A stretch of DNA of 64,000 bases from Neisseria musculi (GTDB taxonomy: Bacteria; Pseudomonadota; Gammaproteobacteria; Burkholderiales; Neisseriaceae): contig NZ_CP060414.2 of the NCBI RefSeq assembly GCF_014297595.2, forward strand, positions 1,984,001-2,048,000, read 5' to 3'. This document shows, piece by piece, positions 1-9,252 of this stretch (position 1 is the first letter of the stretch; each line of letters starts with the position of its first letter). Made by a program: the position numbers and the translations under genes. The notes under the pieces were generated by a model, which saw only the letters and a list, made by a program, of their open reading frames with translations, was not told where the DNA came from and did not search any database.

Positions 1-1143
1 GCAAACCCCGCCGACACCGAAACCGGCCTGCCCGGGCAAGACAACCCCAACGCGCCGGCGGCTGAAAGCCATATCAGGCCGTCTGAAAACGAAGCCGCGC
101 CGGCGGCTGAAACCATACCGGCACCCGGCAGCAATGAAACAGCCGGAAGCCTGAAACAGCCCGGCGCCCTTACCGCCGCCGCCATGCCCGCCGCTCCGGC
201 TGCCGCTGCTGCCGAAGCAGGCGAACCCGCTAAAACCGGCTGGGCGGCGCGCCTGAAAAAAGGCCTTGCCAAATCGCGCGACCACATGGCCAAATCGCTG
301 GCGGGCGTGTTCGGCGGCGGGCAGATTGACGAAGATTTATACGAAGAGCTCGAAACCGTGCTGATCACCGGCGACATGGGCATGGAAGCCACCGATTATC
401 TGATGAAAGACGTGCGCAAGCGCGTGTCGCTGCGCGGCCTCAAAGACGGCAGCGAGTTGCGCGGTGCCTTAAAAGACGCGGTTTACGATTTAATCAAACC
501 GCTGGAGCAGCCGCTGGCCATCCCCGACAGCGGCCAACCGTTTGTGATTATGCTGGCGGGCATCAACGGCGCGGGCAAAACCACTTCCATCGGCAAGCTC
601 GCCAAATATTTCCAATCACAGGGCAAATCGGTGCTGCTGGCCGCGGGCGACACCTTCCGCGCCGCCGCCCGCGAGCAGTTGCAGGAATGGGGGGCGCGCA
701 ACGGCGTTACCGTGATTTCGCAAACCACCGGCGATTCTGCCGCTGTGTGCTTCGATGCCGTTGAGGCCGCCAAAGCGCGCGGCATCGATATTGTGCTGGC
801 CGACACCGCCGGCCGCCTGCCCACGCAGCTTCACCTGATGGAAGAAATCAAAAAAGTGAAGCGGGTGCTGCAAAAATCCCTACCCGATGCACCGCACGAA
901 ATCATCTTGGTGCTGGATGCCAACATCGGCCAAAATGCCATCGGCCAGGTTGCCGCCTTTGATGATGCGCTGGGGCTCACCGGGCTGATTGTTACCAAGC
1001 TGGACGGCACCGCCAAAGGCGGCATTCTTGCCGCGCTCGCCGGCAACCGCCCGATTCCCGTGCGCTATATCGGTGTAGGCGAGGGCATAGACGACCTGCG
1101 CCCGTTTAGCGCACAAACATTTATAGATGCTTTGTTGGATTAA
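1..1143 (+). CDS. ftsY: Signal recognition particle receptor FtsY (5' partial)
   Basis: FtsY is the SRP receptor GTPase that docks ribosome-SRP complexes at the inner membrane. The reading frame is open from base 1, so the start lies outside the window. The first 60 or so codons are rich in Ala, Pro and Glu, like the variable acidic A domain, and contain a DUS read as RPSEN. From the Met at 184 the NG domain follows: helical N domain, P-loop GINGAGKTT near residue 127 (counted from that Met), [20 protein letters not shown] and [10 protein letters not shown]. These are the G1 to G4 motifs of SRP GTPases, and the C-terminus is intact. A hairpin pair follows, and the next gene is convergent. Confidence 0.97.
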   Translation, partial: ANPADTETGLPGQDNPNAPAAESHIRPSENEAAPAAETIPAPGSNETAGSLKQPGALTAAAMPAAPAAAAAEAGEPAKTGWAARLKKGLAKSRDHMAKSLAGVFGGGQIDEDLYEELETVLITGDMGMEATDYLMKDVRKRVSLRGLKDGSELRGALKDAVYDLIKPLEQPLAIPDSGQPFVIMLAGINGAGKTTSIGKLAKYFQSQGKSVLLAAGDTFRAAAREQLQEWGARNGVTVISQTTGDSAAVCFDAVEAAKARGIDIVLADTAGRLPTQLHLMEEIKKVKRVLQKSLPDAPHEIILVLDANIGQNAIGQVAAFDDALGLTGLIVTKLDGTAKGGILAALAGNRPIPVRYIGVGEGIDDLRPFSAQTFIDALLD

Positions 1144-1152
1144 TCCGAACCT

Positions 1153-1230
1153 CCGCCCGCCCCCTGTTTTTTGCAGGCGGGCGCGGCAAAACCGTTTCAG
1201 GCCGTCTGAAAACCGTTTCAGACGGCCTGA
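1153..1230. terminator. Bidirectional terminator with DUS pair between ftsY and the TonB receptor
   Basis: Two hairpins lie between the convergent genes. The first is a GC-rich stem (CGCCCGCC against GGCGGGCG, 1153-1186) with a T-rich loop. The second is an inverted DUS pair (GGCCGTCTGAA against TTCAGACGGCC, about 1199-1228). Confidence 0.75.
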
Positions 1231-1274
1231 GATTTAATGCCGCCAGCGGCTGCGGCAGAATGCGGCTTTGAATG

Positions 1275-3359
1275 TTAGAAGCGGTAGTTCACACCCAATA
1301 CATACTCGCGGCCGCGTTCATAGAAGCTGATGCGGGTGGGGTCGTTGCTGAAGCGTTGGCCGTGGCTGCGGTATTTTTTATCACCGATGTTGTTGATGCC
1401 GGCGTTGATGTTGAGATTGTCTTTCCCGGTGGGTTTCCAGTTGGCAAAAATATCGTGAACGCCGTAGCCTGCTTTGTGGCCTTTGTTATACGGCGCGCGG
1501 CTGCCCGATGTGTAGGCAACGCGCTGGGCATAACGGCCGCGCCAGCCGATTTCGAGATTCGGGTGTGCGAAGCGGTAGGCAAGGCTGGTCAGCCATTGGC
1601 GGCCGGTATTCCAAAAGTAAAAAGAGCTTTCATAGTTGTCAGCATCAATCAGCTTCGAGCCGTCATACAGGGTACCGCCGATTTTCGGTTTGACGTAAGA
1701 CACGCCCGCGCGTGCGGTCAGGCCGCCGTTGCGGTAAACGGCATCCAGCTCATAACCGTGGTTTTTGAGCCTGCCGCCGTTGAAAATGCGCCCCCGGCTG
1801 TTGATCGTGCCGGTGCTGTTGCTGATGCCTGCCCACTGGTAGGCGATAACGTCTTTGATGTTTTGTTGGAACAGGCTGCCTGCCACGCTGAAATTATCGT
1901 TGCGCCATCTGAAACCGACTTCGGCACGGCGCGCTGTTTCGGCTTTCAAGCCGGCATCAACATCGGCAGCGGCTCCGGCGCGCTCGTTGGCCAGCAGCAC
2001 TTCGTTAAGGCGGGGCGAGCGGCTGGCTTGGTTGAGCGTTCCGAGCAGGGAGAATGTGGGCGTTACGTCCCAAATCACACCCGCACTTGGGTTGAATTGG
2101 CCGCCTGATACGCTCTGCCTGTTGGCTGAATCGAATTTAAAATGGTCATAGCGCAGGCCGGTGGTCAGCGTTACGGGAGCCCAATCCCAAATGCCTTCTA
2201 TATACATTCCGTAGTCGGTTTTCTTTTCGTCTTGCCGGTCATACAGCCCCAGTATGTTGAGCCATGCACTTTTGTCGGAAGGCCGGGAAGACTCGCGGCG
2301 GTAATTGACACCGTATTTCAACGTGTGCCGGTTCCACAGTTCGCTGGCCAGATTAAGGTTGGCACCGGAGGCTTTGGATTGGCTCAACTCAAGCCTGCTG
2401 CTTTTCTCATTATCGTTGGGCGCGCCTTTGGGCGGTTTGTAGTCATCGGTTTTGATTTGGAAAATATTGGCATCGATTTTGCTTAAAAAACCGACATCCC
2501 GGCCCCGGTAGGCGAGGTTGAAGGTTTCTTCTTTCTGCTCGGTGCCCTCAAAGCCTTTATATTTCGACTGGCTGCCGTTGCCGGTGGAAACAAAGTTGTT
2601 GATATTCATAAATTCGGCTTTGTCGGTGCGGCTGCCCTTTTGGTCTTCCTGGCGGTAACTCAGGCGGATACCGTGGTTTTCGTTGAAATCATAACCGAGC
2701 TTGGCCAAATAGCTGCGCTGCTTCAGTTTGCTGCCTGTGTTTTTCAGGCCGCTGCCGTCTTTATAGTCATCGTTGTGCAGATAGTTCACGGCCGCCAGCG
2801 CATCGAAGCCGTTTTGATACATATAGGCAGCAGCATTACCGCTCCAGCCTTTGTTGCTGCTGACTGTCGAGCCCAGTTTGAAACCGAAAGGTTTGCCATC
2901 GAGCAGTAAATCTTTGGCATCAACCGTGGTGACCTTCACGGTGCCCCCCGTTGCGCCGATGCCTGCGCTGGCAGAGCCTGTGCCCTTTTCGACACTGATG
3001 GTTTTTACCGAAGCCGGATCAAGTTGAAACCGGCTTTGATGGTGGAAGATTTTGTTGGACTGGCTGGTGTTGTCCACATCCAAATTGATATTGTCCTCCC
3101 CCTGGCCGCGGATACTGTAATACTGTGCGACACCGTTGCCTGCGCCGACATTGATGCCTATCTGATCTTTCATAACCTGCTTCAGATCGGTAGCCACTTC
3201 TTTATCCAATTGGGCGCGGGAAATGCGGGTCGGCACGGCCGTGCCGACTACTCTAACGGTATTTAACTCAGCCTGTTCCGTGTCGGCATAGGCAAATCCC
3301 GAAGCAAGGGCAAGCGCCAGCACGCTCAAACGGAAGGATTTTGGTGCACACAGTTGCAT
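1275..3359 (-). CDS. TonB-dependent outer-membrane receptor, probably haem or iron
   Basis: 694 aa outer-membrane receptor for energised uptake, with the substrate probably haem, haemoglobin or another iron source. A Sec signal peptide (SVLALALASGFAYA) is followed by a TonB-box-like stretch (NTVRVVGTAVPT), a plug domain to about residue 150 (YYSIRGQGEDN, VEKGTGSASAGIGATGGTV) and a long beta-barrel of alternating residues ending in Phe (GVNYRF), as expected for BAM-assembled barrels. The ribosome site AAAGG precedes the start. An AT-rich leader with a Fur-like palindrome suggests iron repression. No ABC transporter or TonB gene is adjacent. The ligand is inferred from family resemblance only. 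Confidence 0.85.
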   Translation of the reverse strand: MQLCAPKSFRLSVLALALASGFAYADTEQAELNTVRVVGTAVPTRISRAQLDKEVATDLKQVMKDQIGINVGAGNGVAQYYSIRGQGEDNINLDVDNTSQSNKIFHHQSRFQLDPASVKTISVEKGTGSASAGIGATGGTVKVTTVDAKDLLLDGKPFGFKLGSTVSSNKGWSGNAAAYMYQNGFDALAAVNYLHNDDYKDGSGLKNTGSKLKQRSYLAKLGYDFNENHGIRLSYRQEDQKGSRTDKAEFMNINNFVSTGNGSQSKYKGFEGTEQKEETFNLAYRGRDVGFLSKIDANIFQIKTDDYKPPKGAPNDNEKSSRLELSQSKASGANLNLASELWNRHTLKYGVNYRRESSRPSDKSAWLNILGLYDRQDEKKTDYGMYIEGIWDWAPVTLTTGLRYDHFKFDSANRQSVSGGQFNPSAGVIWDVTPTFSLLGTLNQASRSPRLNEVLLANERAGAAADVDAGLKAETARRAEVGFRWRNDNFSVAGSLFQQNIKDVIAYQWAGISNSTGTINSRGRIFNGGRLKNHGYELDAVYRNGGLTARAGVSYVKPKIGGTLYDGSKLIDADNYESSFYFWNTGRQWLTSLAYRFAHPNLEIGWRGRYAQRVAYTSGSRAPYNKGHKAGYGVHDIFANWKPTGKDNLNINAGINNIGDKKYRSHGQRFSNDPTRISFYERGREYVLGVNYRF

Positions 3360-4032
3360 AAACAGACCTTTCTCTATTTGGAACCTACATTAATAATAAA
3401 GTAGTAAAACTGCGATCAATCTCATAACCAAATAATTTACACCAAAACCTTATTTATTTAAATAATAATTATTATTATTTAAATTTTAAAAATTCAATAA
3501 ATTGATTTTAAAATAAATTTACTTGAATTAAACCACCCAGCTAACAGAGCCAGTGATCAATATGGTCACCGGCTTAATGGAAAATCCAGCGTTGTTTACA
3601 CTTTTCGTTTTTGCCTGAAGAACCATTTTCATATTTTTGAGGATTGCCGAGAATCCCGAAAGACACGGCAAAGCCGCGAAGTTTTTCAGCACACGCCAAC
3701 ATCACCCAACCATCGTTCCGGCAGAAAATAAAAAACTACCTTATAAAGTGTAGGCAATCCGACCCCTCCCCACACAACCATTCTTTAAAACAATAACCGC
3801 ATCGGCCTCCTGACGACACTGCCAATGCCTGCGCTGCACCGCCTATGCTTATTTCCAACCCGCAGCCCCGGCCACCGCTGTATTGCCCACCACAGGCGTG
3901 TAGGCATTTCCCGCAGCGGCAGCCCGCCCGGCTGCTGCATACGGCTGAACCGAGCAACATTATTCGGTATAATCGCGCATAATCTTTCAGACGGCCTGAT
4001 GCCGTCTGAAACCAACTTTGGCGGACAAACCC
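3360..4032. other. Non-coding region between the TonB receptor and ftsE
   Basis: About 670 bp between divergent genes. The first 180 bp are AT-rich and should hold the receptor promoter and the Fur-like site. The remainder has no convincing ORF. An inverted DUS pair (TTCAGACGGC and GCCGTCTGAA, about 3987-4010) lies just before ftsE. Confidence 0.6.
3461..3479 (-). promoter_or_regulatory. Candidate Fur box upstream of the TonB receptor
   Basis: AATAATAATTATTATTATT matches the classical 19-bp Fur consensus at 14 of 19 positions, and its first 16 bases are a perfect palindrome. It lies about 100 bp upstream of the receptor start in a very AT-rich stretch, so chance similarity is possible. Confidence 0.45.
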
Positions 4033-4686
4033 ATGATTCGTTTCGAGCAAGTTTCCAAAACCTACCCCGGCGGCTTTCAAGCGTTGAAAAACGTCAGCTT
4101 CACTATCAGCAAGGGGGAAATGATTTTCGTGGCCGGGCATTCGGGCGCGGGCAAATCCACCGTGCTCAAACTGATTGCCGGCATCACCAAACCCACCCGG
4201 GGCAAGGTGTGGATTAACAGGCAGGACACCGGCACTTTAAACGATAACCAAATCGGCTTTATGCGCCAACACATCGGCATCGTGTTCCAAGACCATAAAA
4301 TCCTCTATGACCGCAACGTGCTGCAAAACGTGCTGCTGCCGCTGCGCATCATCGGCTACGATGCCAAACAGGCCGACAAGCGCGCCCGCACCGCCATCGA
4401 GAAAGTGGGCTTGGGCGGGCGCGAGCTTGCCGATCCGATTACCCTCTCCGGCGGCGAACAGCAGCGTTTGTGCATCGCCCGCGCCGTGGTACACCAGCCC
4501 AGCCTGCTGATTGCCGATGAGCCTTCCGCCAACCTCGACCGCGCTTATGCCTTGGATATTATGGAACTGTTCAAAACTTTCCACGAAGCGGGCACCACCG
4601 TTATCGTGGCCGCGCACGACGAAACCCTGATGGCCGATTACGGCCACCGCATTCTGCGCCTGCAGGAAGGCAGATTCACATCATGA
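4033..4686 (+). CDS. ftsE: Cell division ATP-binding protein FtsE
   Basis: 217 aa ABC-type ATPase that partners FtsX at the septum and controls peptidoglycan hydrolases and divisome activity. It has Walker A (GHSGAGKST), the signature LSGGEQQR and Walker B (LLIADEPSANLD) followed by the H-loop AAHDE. The open frame continues upstream to a TTG at 4018. I chose ATG 4033 because MIRFEQVSKTYPGG is the usual FtsE N-terminus. Its stop overlaps the ftsX start by four bases (ATGA), so the two are translationally coupled. Confidence 0.96.
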   Translation: MIRFEQVSKTYPGGFQALKNVSFTISKGEMIFVAGHSGAGKSTVLKLIAGITKPTRGKVWINRQDTGTLNDNQIGFMRQHIGIVFQDHKILYDRNVLQNVLLPLRIIGYDAKQADKRARTAIEKVGLGGRELADPITLSGGEQQRLCIARAVVHQPSLLIADEPSANLDRAYALDIMELFKTFHEAGTTVIVAAHDETLMADYGHRILRLQEGRFTS

Positions 4687-5597
4687 ACCCATACCTGTTT
4701 CTCCACCTCGATGCCGCCGCCAACGCCGCCCGCCGCCTGCTGAAACAGCCTGTGGGCACGCTGCTGGTTCTGCTGATGCTGGCCGTGGCGATGACGCTGC
4801 CGCTGGTGCTTTATCTGGGCGTGCAAAGCTCGCAGGCCGTTATCGGCAAACTCAGCGAGTCGCCGCAGATTACCGTTTATATGGAGCCGGGTGCCGACAC
4901 AGGCGACACCGAGGCCGTGAAAACCCTGCTCGCGCAAGACAGGCGCATTCAGAAAACCGAATTCGTGAGCAAACAAAAAGGGCTTCAGGAGTTGCAATCG
5001 AGCATGGGCGGGCAGGATTTGGTGCCGATGCTCGAGAGCAACCCGCTGCCCGATGTATTTATCGTTACCCCCGACCCCGCCACGCCGCCCGAAGCAATGA
5101 AGCTGCTGCAAAAAGATTTGGGCAACCTGCCGATGGTGGAAGAAGCCAGGCTCGACACCGAATGGATGCAGACACTCTACCGAATCAACGATTTCGCACA
5201 CAAGGTTTTCCGGTTTCTCGCCCTCACCCTCGGGGCAGCTTTCGTTTTGGCGGCGCACAACACCATACGCCTGCAAATCTTAAGCCGCAAAGAAGAAATC
5301 GAAATCACCAAACTGCTGGGCGCACCCGCCTCGTTTATCCGCCGCCCCTTCCTTTATTTGGCGGCCTGGCAGAGCGTGTGTGCCGTGGCCGTGAGCCTGG
5401 GGCTGTGCGCCTGGCTGGTAGGCGTGTCGAAACAGCCGGTCAGTGAGATTTTCAAGCCCTACGGGCTGAACATCGAATGGCGTTTCTTCTATTTTTGGGA
5501 GATAGTGCTTGTGTTTGCCGCCGTGGCCGCCCTCGGCATTGCCGGCGCATGGCTGGCCGCGCAGCAGCATCTTCTGGGGTTTAAAGCCAAACGCTGA
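4683..5597 (+). CDS. ftsX: Cell division membrane protein FtsX
   Basis: 304 aa integral membrane partner of FtsE. A short cytoplasmic N-terminus leads to TM1 (about residues 23-44). A periplasmic loop of roughly 130 residues follows (ITVYMEPG...LPDVFIVTP), which in other bacteria contacts murein-hydrolase activators. Three further TM segments occupy the C-terminal half, with the ILSRKEEIEITKLLGAP coupling region between TM2 and TM3. It overlaps ftsE by four bases and ends before a DUS-pair terminator. Confidence 0.95.
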   Translation: MNPYLFLHLDAAANAARRLLKQPVGTLLVLLMLAVAMTLPLVLYLGVQSSQAVIGKLSESPQITVYMEPGADTGDTEAVKTLLAQDRRIQKTEFVSKQKGLQELQSSMGGQDLVPMLESNPLPDVFIVTPDPATPPEAMKLLQKDLGNLPMVEEARLDTEWMQTLYRINDFAHKVFRFLALTLGAAFVLAAHNTIRLQILSRKEEIEITKLLGAPASFIRRPFLYLAAWQSVCAVAVSLGLCAWLVGVSKQPVSEIFKPYGLNIEWRFFYFWEIVLVFAAVAALGIAGAWLAAQQHLLGFKAKR

Positions 5598-5619
5598 ACC
5601 GCAGCAGCAACCGACACAC

Positions 5620-5651
5620 AGGCCGTCTGAAACCCTTTTCAGACGGCCTTT
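5620..5651 (+). terminator. DUS inverted-repeat terminator after ftsX
   Basis: AGGCCGTCTGAAA and TTTCAGACGGCCT form a hairpin with a 5-base loop, 22 bases after the ftsX stop and followed by TTTC. Confidence 0.8.
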
Positions 5652-5723
5652 CACAATAGCCCGCCCCCGTAAAATCCAGTACAATACGCCCCTTAAAGAA
5701 AGACCTTATAGCAAGAGAAAACC

Positions 5724-6830
5724 ATGATTGAAGCCGAAACCGTCAACCAATTGAACGCCATGCTGGGCGACCTTGCCGGCCGCAGCAGCGACATCCGCGG
5801 CTATCTCGATTACGATGGTAAAAAAGACCGCCTCGAAGAAGTGGTCGGCCTCTCCGAAGACCCCGACCTTTGGAACGACCCCAAAAAAGCCCAAGAAATC
5901 GGCAAAGAGCGCAAAGTGCTCGAAGGCATCGTGCTCACGCTCGACAACATCGCCGCCGGCATCGACGATAACCGCGAGCTGCTCGAAATGGTGGTGGAAG
6001 AGAACGACGAAGCCGGCTTCGCCGCCGTGCAGGAAGACATCGCCAAACTCGATCAGATGATGGCCGATTTGGAATTCAAACGCATGTTCAACCAGCCTGC
6101 CGATGTGAACAACTGCTTTATCGACATCACCGCCGGCGCAGGCGGCACCGAAGCCGAAGACTGGGCGGGCATGCTCTACCGCATGTATCTGCGCTATGCC
6201 GAGCGCAAAGGCTTTAAGGTTGAAGTGCTCGAAGAAGACGAAGGCGACATCGCCGGCATCAACCGCGCCACCGTCAAGCTCGAAGGCGAATACGCCTACG
6301 GCCTCTTGCGCACCGAAACCGGCATCCACCGCCTGGTGCGCTATTCACCGTTTGATTCCAACAACAAACGCCACACCTCGTTTGCCTCGGTGTTTGTTTA
6401 CCCCGAAGTGGACGACAGCTTCGAAATCGACATCAACCCCGCCGACCTGCGCATCGACACCTACCGCGCATCCGGCGCGGGCGGCCAGCACATCAACAAA
6501 ACCGACTCCGCCGTGCGCATCACCCACAACCCCACCGGCATCGTGGTGCAGTGCCAAAACGACCGCTCGCAACACCGCAACCGCGATGAAGCCATGAATA
6601 TGCTCAAAGCCAAGCTGTTCGAGCTGGAAATGCGCCGGCGCAACGAAGAAAAGCAGGCGCTGGAAGAGGGCAAATCCGATGTGGGCTGGGGGCACCAAAT
6701 CCGCTCGTATGTGTTCGACCAGTCGCGCATCAAAGATTTGCGCACCTCCTACGAAGTGGGCAACATCAAAGCCGTGATGGACGGCGATTTGGACGGCTTT
6801 ATCGAAGCCAGTTTGAAACAGGGCGTGTGA
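5724..6830 (+). CDS. prfB: Peptide chain release factor 2
   Basis: 368 aa class I release factor recognising UGA and UAA. It has the RF2 tripeptide anticodon SPF (YSPFDSNN) and the catalytic GGQ loop ([13 protein letters not shown]). The gene is one continuous frame: RGYLDYD, where many bacterial prfB genes carry an in-frame UGA and a programmed +1 shift, is encoded here by CTCGAT without a stop. The autoregulatory frameshift is therefore absent. A TACAAT hexamer at about 5680 may be the -10 element. An inverted DUS pair terminates the gene. Confidence 0.97.
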   Translation: MIEAETVNQLNAMLGDLAGRSSDIRGYLDYDGKKDRLEEVVGLSEDPDLWNDPKKAQEIGKERKVLEGIVLTLDNIAAGIDDNRELLEMVVEENDEAGFAAVQEDIAKLDQMMADLEFKRMFNQPADVNNCFIDITAGAGGTEAEDWAGMLYRMYLRYAERKGFKVEVLEEDEGDIAGINRATVKLEGEYAYGLLRTETGIHRLVRYSPFDSNNKRHTSFASVFVYPEVDDSFEIDINPADLRIDTYRASGAGGQHINKTDSAVRITHNPTGIVVQCQNDRSQHRNRDEAMNMLKAKLFELEMRRRNEEKQALEEGKSDVGWGHQIRSYVFDQSRIKDLRTSYEVGNIKAVMDGDLDGFIEASLKQGV

Positions 6831-6865
6831 TCAAGCCGCGCGCGCAGGATAGGCTGCACCAAGAT

Positions 6866-6902
6866 TCAGGCCGTCTGAAAACCATTTTTCAGACGGCCTG
6901 AA
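6866..6902 (+). terminator. DUS inverted-repeat terminator after prfB
   Basis: TTCAGGCCGTCTGAAAA and TTTTTCAGACGGCCTGAA form a long perfect stem 36 bases after the prfB stop. Confidence 0.8.
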
Positions 6903-7335
6903 ATGTAGAAAACCCTGCACTTTGCGCTTTGCCGAAAACCACATGGTGAAATTATCAAGCATGGCCGAAAATAACGGCAGGCACAGCAAAACCGTATGGT
7001 TTTTGGGCATACGCCAACCCCGCAAGCCGCCGTTTCCGGCAGAAACAAAAAACGCTCAGCATCCATAAAGTGCAAACCCCAGCCTTTACACACCATTTTT
7101 AACATTCAACACGCTTCACAGAAATTTATCCGCCCCTCTTCTGCACCGGGCGTAAACCGAAAAAACAGATTGAAATACCGCTTAAACACCCGGATACCGA
7201 ACATTCGGATTTGCCGCCTGCGCGGAAATCACGGCATTCAGGCCGTCTGAAAAACCATTTTTCAGACGGCCTGAAAAATATTCGGGCAGAGACTGCAGCC
7301 TCAATACCGGCCCGGGGTGGTGCGGCCAACATGCC

Positions 7336-7445
7336 AAGCGGTGAACCGCAAACGGTAAAAGCAATACGGAGCCGCTTTTGCCCGCCTGCCCAACCGCTCT
7401 TAAGCTGAAGCAGCGCAACGCCGCAACGGAAACCAAGCGGGCGGG
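7336..7445 (+). repeat. Correia-like element, degenerate
   Basis: Contains the ordered blocks ATACGGAGCCG, CTCTTAAGCTGAAG and CGCAACGCCGCAACGGAAA followed by a CAAGCGGG end. The same blocks appear in the better-preserved elements at 48185 and 50051. Confidence 0.45.
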
Positions 7446-7597
7446 TTTGCCGGCAAACCGGGAAGCCAACCGCCGTATGTTAACGCGGGCAGGCAGGCGT
7501 GCGCCCACAAGCACCGGCCGCAAACAGGCCGTCTGAAAAATGGTGTTCAGACGGCCTGAATCTGTGTATCCTGAATCTTTGCATCCCGAATCTTTGG

Positions 7598-7684
7598 TTA
7601 CCGCTCCTTTTTTATTGCCGTTACGGCATTGCCGCACTTTTTTCACTGCCTGCCCGGTGCCGGAAAGCAACGGCCTCACGATAA
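7598..7684 (+). repeat. Correia-like element, short form
   Basis: Begins TTACCGCTCCTTTTTTATTG and continues CCGTTACGGCATTGCCGC. It ends with a GGTGCCGGAAAGC block and a terminal GATAAC, and the reverse complement of that end (GTTATCGTGAGGCCG) resembles the element end. The internal section is shortened. Confidence 0.4.
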
Positions 7685-7720
7685 CCCGTTGCGGCAGAGC
7701 GCACTTTCAAACATTCCCGC

Positions 7721-9073
7721 TCAACGGCGTTTTATCGGGCGGTAACCAGCCGCAGCCTCAGTCTCCCCCTGCTCCGCGCCCACCACCACGATATTCATAT
7801 TTTCTGCTTTCACGCGCCGCTGCCAGGCCGATTTGACCTGCCCGGCGGTCAGGGCGGAAACCGCCTTCGGATAGGCTTCGAGATAATCATCGGGCAGATT
7901 ATAGAAACCGATCAGGCTCAGATAGCCCAGCAGCTTGGCGTTGGTGTCGAAACGCAGGGGAAAGCTGCCGGTGATGTTGGCTTTGGCCTGTTGCAGCTCG
8001 GCCTCGGTGGGGCCTTCGGCCGAAAAGTCGGCCAGCACTTTGCGGGCGGCGGCCAGCGCGGCAGATGTGTTGGCTTTTTGGGTGGAGAAACCTATGGTCA
8101 GCGGCCCGGCTTCGGAAGAAGGCTCCAAACTGCTCGATGCGCCGTAGGTGTAGCCGTGTTTGTCGCGCAATTCTTTCATCAGGCGGCTGTCGAAACCGCC
8201 GCCGCCCAAAATATAGTTGCCCGCCACCAGGGCATAATAATCGGGATCATTGCGTTTGATTAAGGGCATACCCATCACGATTTGCGCCTGTTCGCCGGCA
8301 AACGGAATATTCTGCTGTCGGGGCAGATGCTCGGGAACCGCAGGCACGGTGCCGCTTTGGCTGCTGTGCGCGGGTAAACCGTTGAGCGCCTGCCTCACCA
8401 AAGCCTCGGTTTGGCGGCGGTCGATGTCGCCCACCACCGCCACCACGGCGTTGTTTTTACCGTAGCGGCTGCGGTAAAACGCGCGGATGTCGTCAAGCGT
8501 TATGCGGCGTATGCTGTCCACACTGGTTTGCGCAGGGCGGCCGTAGGGGTGGCTGCCATAATTCAGACGGGCGAGTGCGCGTTCGGCGATAAAGCCCGGG
8601 TCGGTTTCCTGCTGTTGCAGCGCGGTGATGCTCTGTTTGCGTATGCGCTCGAACACGGCGGCATCGAAACGCGGCTGCGCGAGCGCCTGGTTGAGCAGGC
8701 TCAAGGCCGGTTTGAGTTTGCCCGGCCGGCTCAGGCTGCGCAGGGTAACGGCGGTGCCCTCGCTGCTGCTGTCGCTGCTGATGGCGGCGGCCAAACTGTC
8801 GGCCTGCTCTTTAAAGGCTTCTTCGTCAAGCCGCTGCGTGCCGCCCGTCAGCAGCGCGGCGGCAAACCCGGCAACCTCGCCTTTGCCTTCGGGGCTGAAA
8901 GCACTGCCCGCCCCTTTGAAACTGATCTGCACATCGACAATCGGATTCTGATGCCGCTCCACCAGCAGCACCTGCGTGCCCTCAGGCGTGTACCAACGCT
9001 GGATATCCACGGCGGCATAAACCGCAAGCGGCAGGATTGCCGCAAAGAGAGCGGCGGCGGGTTTCAATAACAT
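7721..9073 (-). CDS. M16-family peptidase-like protein, inactive-subunit type
   Basis: 450 aa exported protein of the M16 (pitrilysin) family. I chose ATG 9073 because MLLKPAAALFAAILPLAVYA is a clean signal peptide; upstream codons of the open frame look non-coding. The usual zinc motif HxxEH is absent: the equivalent stretch reads VAGFAAALLTGGT. The second half keeps the RDKHGYTYGASSSL stretch, which carries the R/Y pair typical of the non-catalytic partner in two-subunit M16 proteases. In other Proteobacteria an active partner is encoded next door; none is present on either side here. It may pair with a subunit elsewhere or act as a chaperone-like periplasmic protein. Confidence 0.88.
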   Translation of the reverse strand: MLLKPAAALFAAILPLAVYAAVDIQRWYTPEGTQVLLVERHQNPIVDVQISFKGAGSAFSPEGKGEVAGFAAALLTGGTQRLDEEAFKEQADSLAAAISSDSSSEGTAVTLRSLSRPGKLKPALSLLNQALAQPRFDAAVFERIRKQSITALQQQETDPGFIAERALARLNYGSHPYGRPAQTSVDSIRRITLDDIRAFYRSRYGKNNAVVAVVGDIDRRQTEALVRQALNGLPAHSSQSGTVPAVPEHLPRQQNIPFAGEQAQIVMGMPLIKRNDPDYYALVAGNYILGGGGFDSRLMKELRDKHGYTYGASSSLEPSSEAGPLTIGFSTQKANTSAALAAARKVLADFSAEGPTEAELQQAKANITGSFPLRFDTNAKLLGYLSLIGFYNLPDDYLEAYPKAVSALTAGQVKSAWQRRVKAENMNIVVVGAEQGETEAAAGYRPIKRR

Positions 9074-9252
9074 GGCGTGCTTTCTGAATCTCTCGGAAAA
9101 ATGCAAGGTTAAACGTTTTTGAATGCGGCTGTAAAGGCAGAGGCCGTCTGAATACCAACAATAAAACGGCACCATATTGCCGCCGGCATCTTTGCAGCAA
9201 CCCGCAAACGCGGTACATTTACGGCTTCCGTTCCACAAAGCAAGGCCGCAAC

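Larger units (their letters stand above)
6903..7720. other. Intergenic region with DUS hairpins and Correia-like fragments
   Basis: About 820 bp without a convincing gene. It holds two inverted DUS pairs (7238-7276 and 7525-7560) and two degenerate Correia-like repeats described separately. The open frames here run through these repeats and have no recognisable protein signature. Confidence 0.6.

Noticed and set aside
1272..2108. Long plus-strand ORF opposite the TonB receptor
   Set aside because: Shadow of the minus-strand receptor, which has a signal peptide, plug and barrel signatures; the plus frame has none.
5724..5830. Programmed +1 frameshift in prfB
   Set aside because: The expected UGA is absent and the frame is continuous.
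6903..7720. Small protein genes in the prfB-M16 gap
   Set aside because: All frames pass through DUS hairpins and repeat fragments and lack ribosome sites or motifs.
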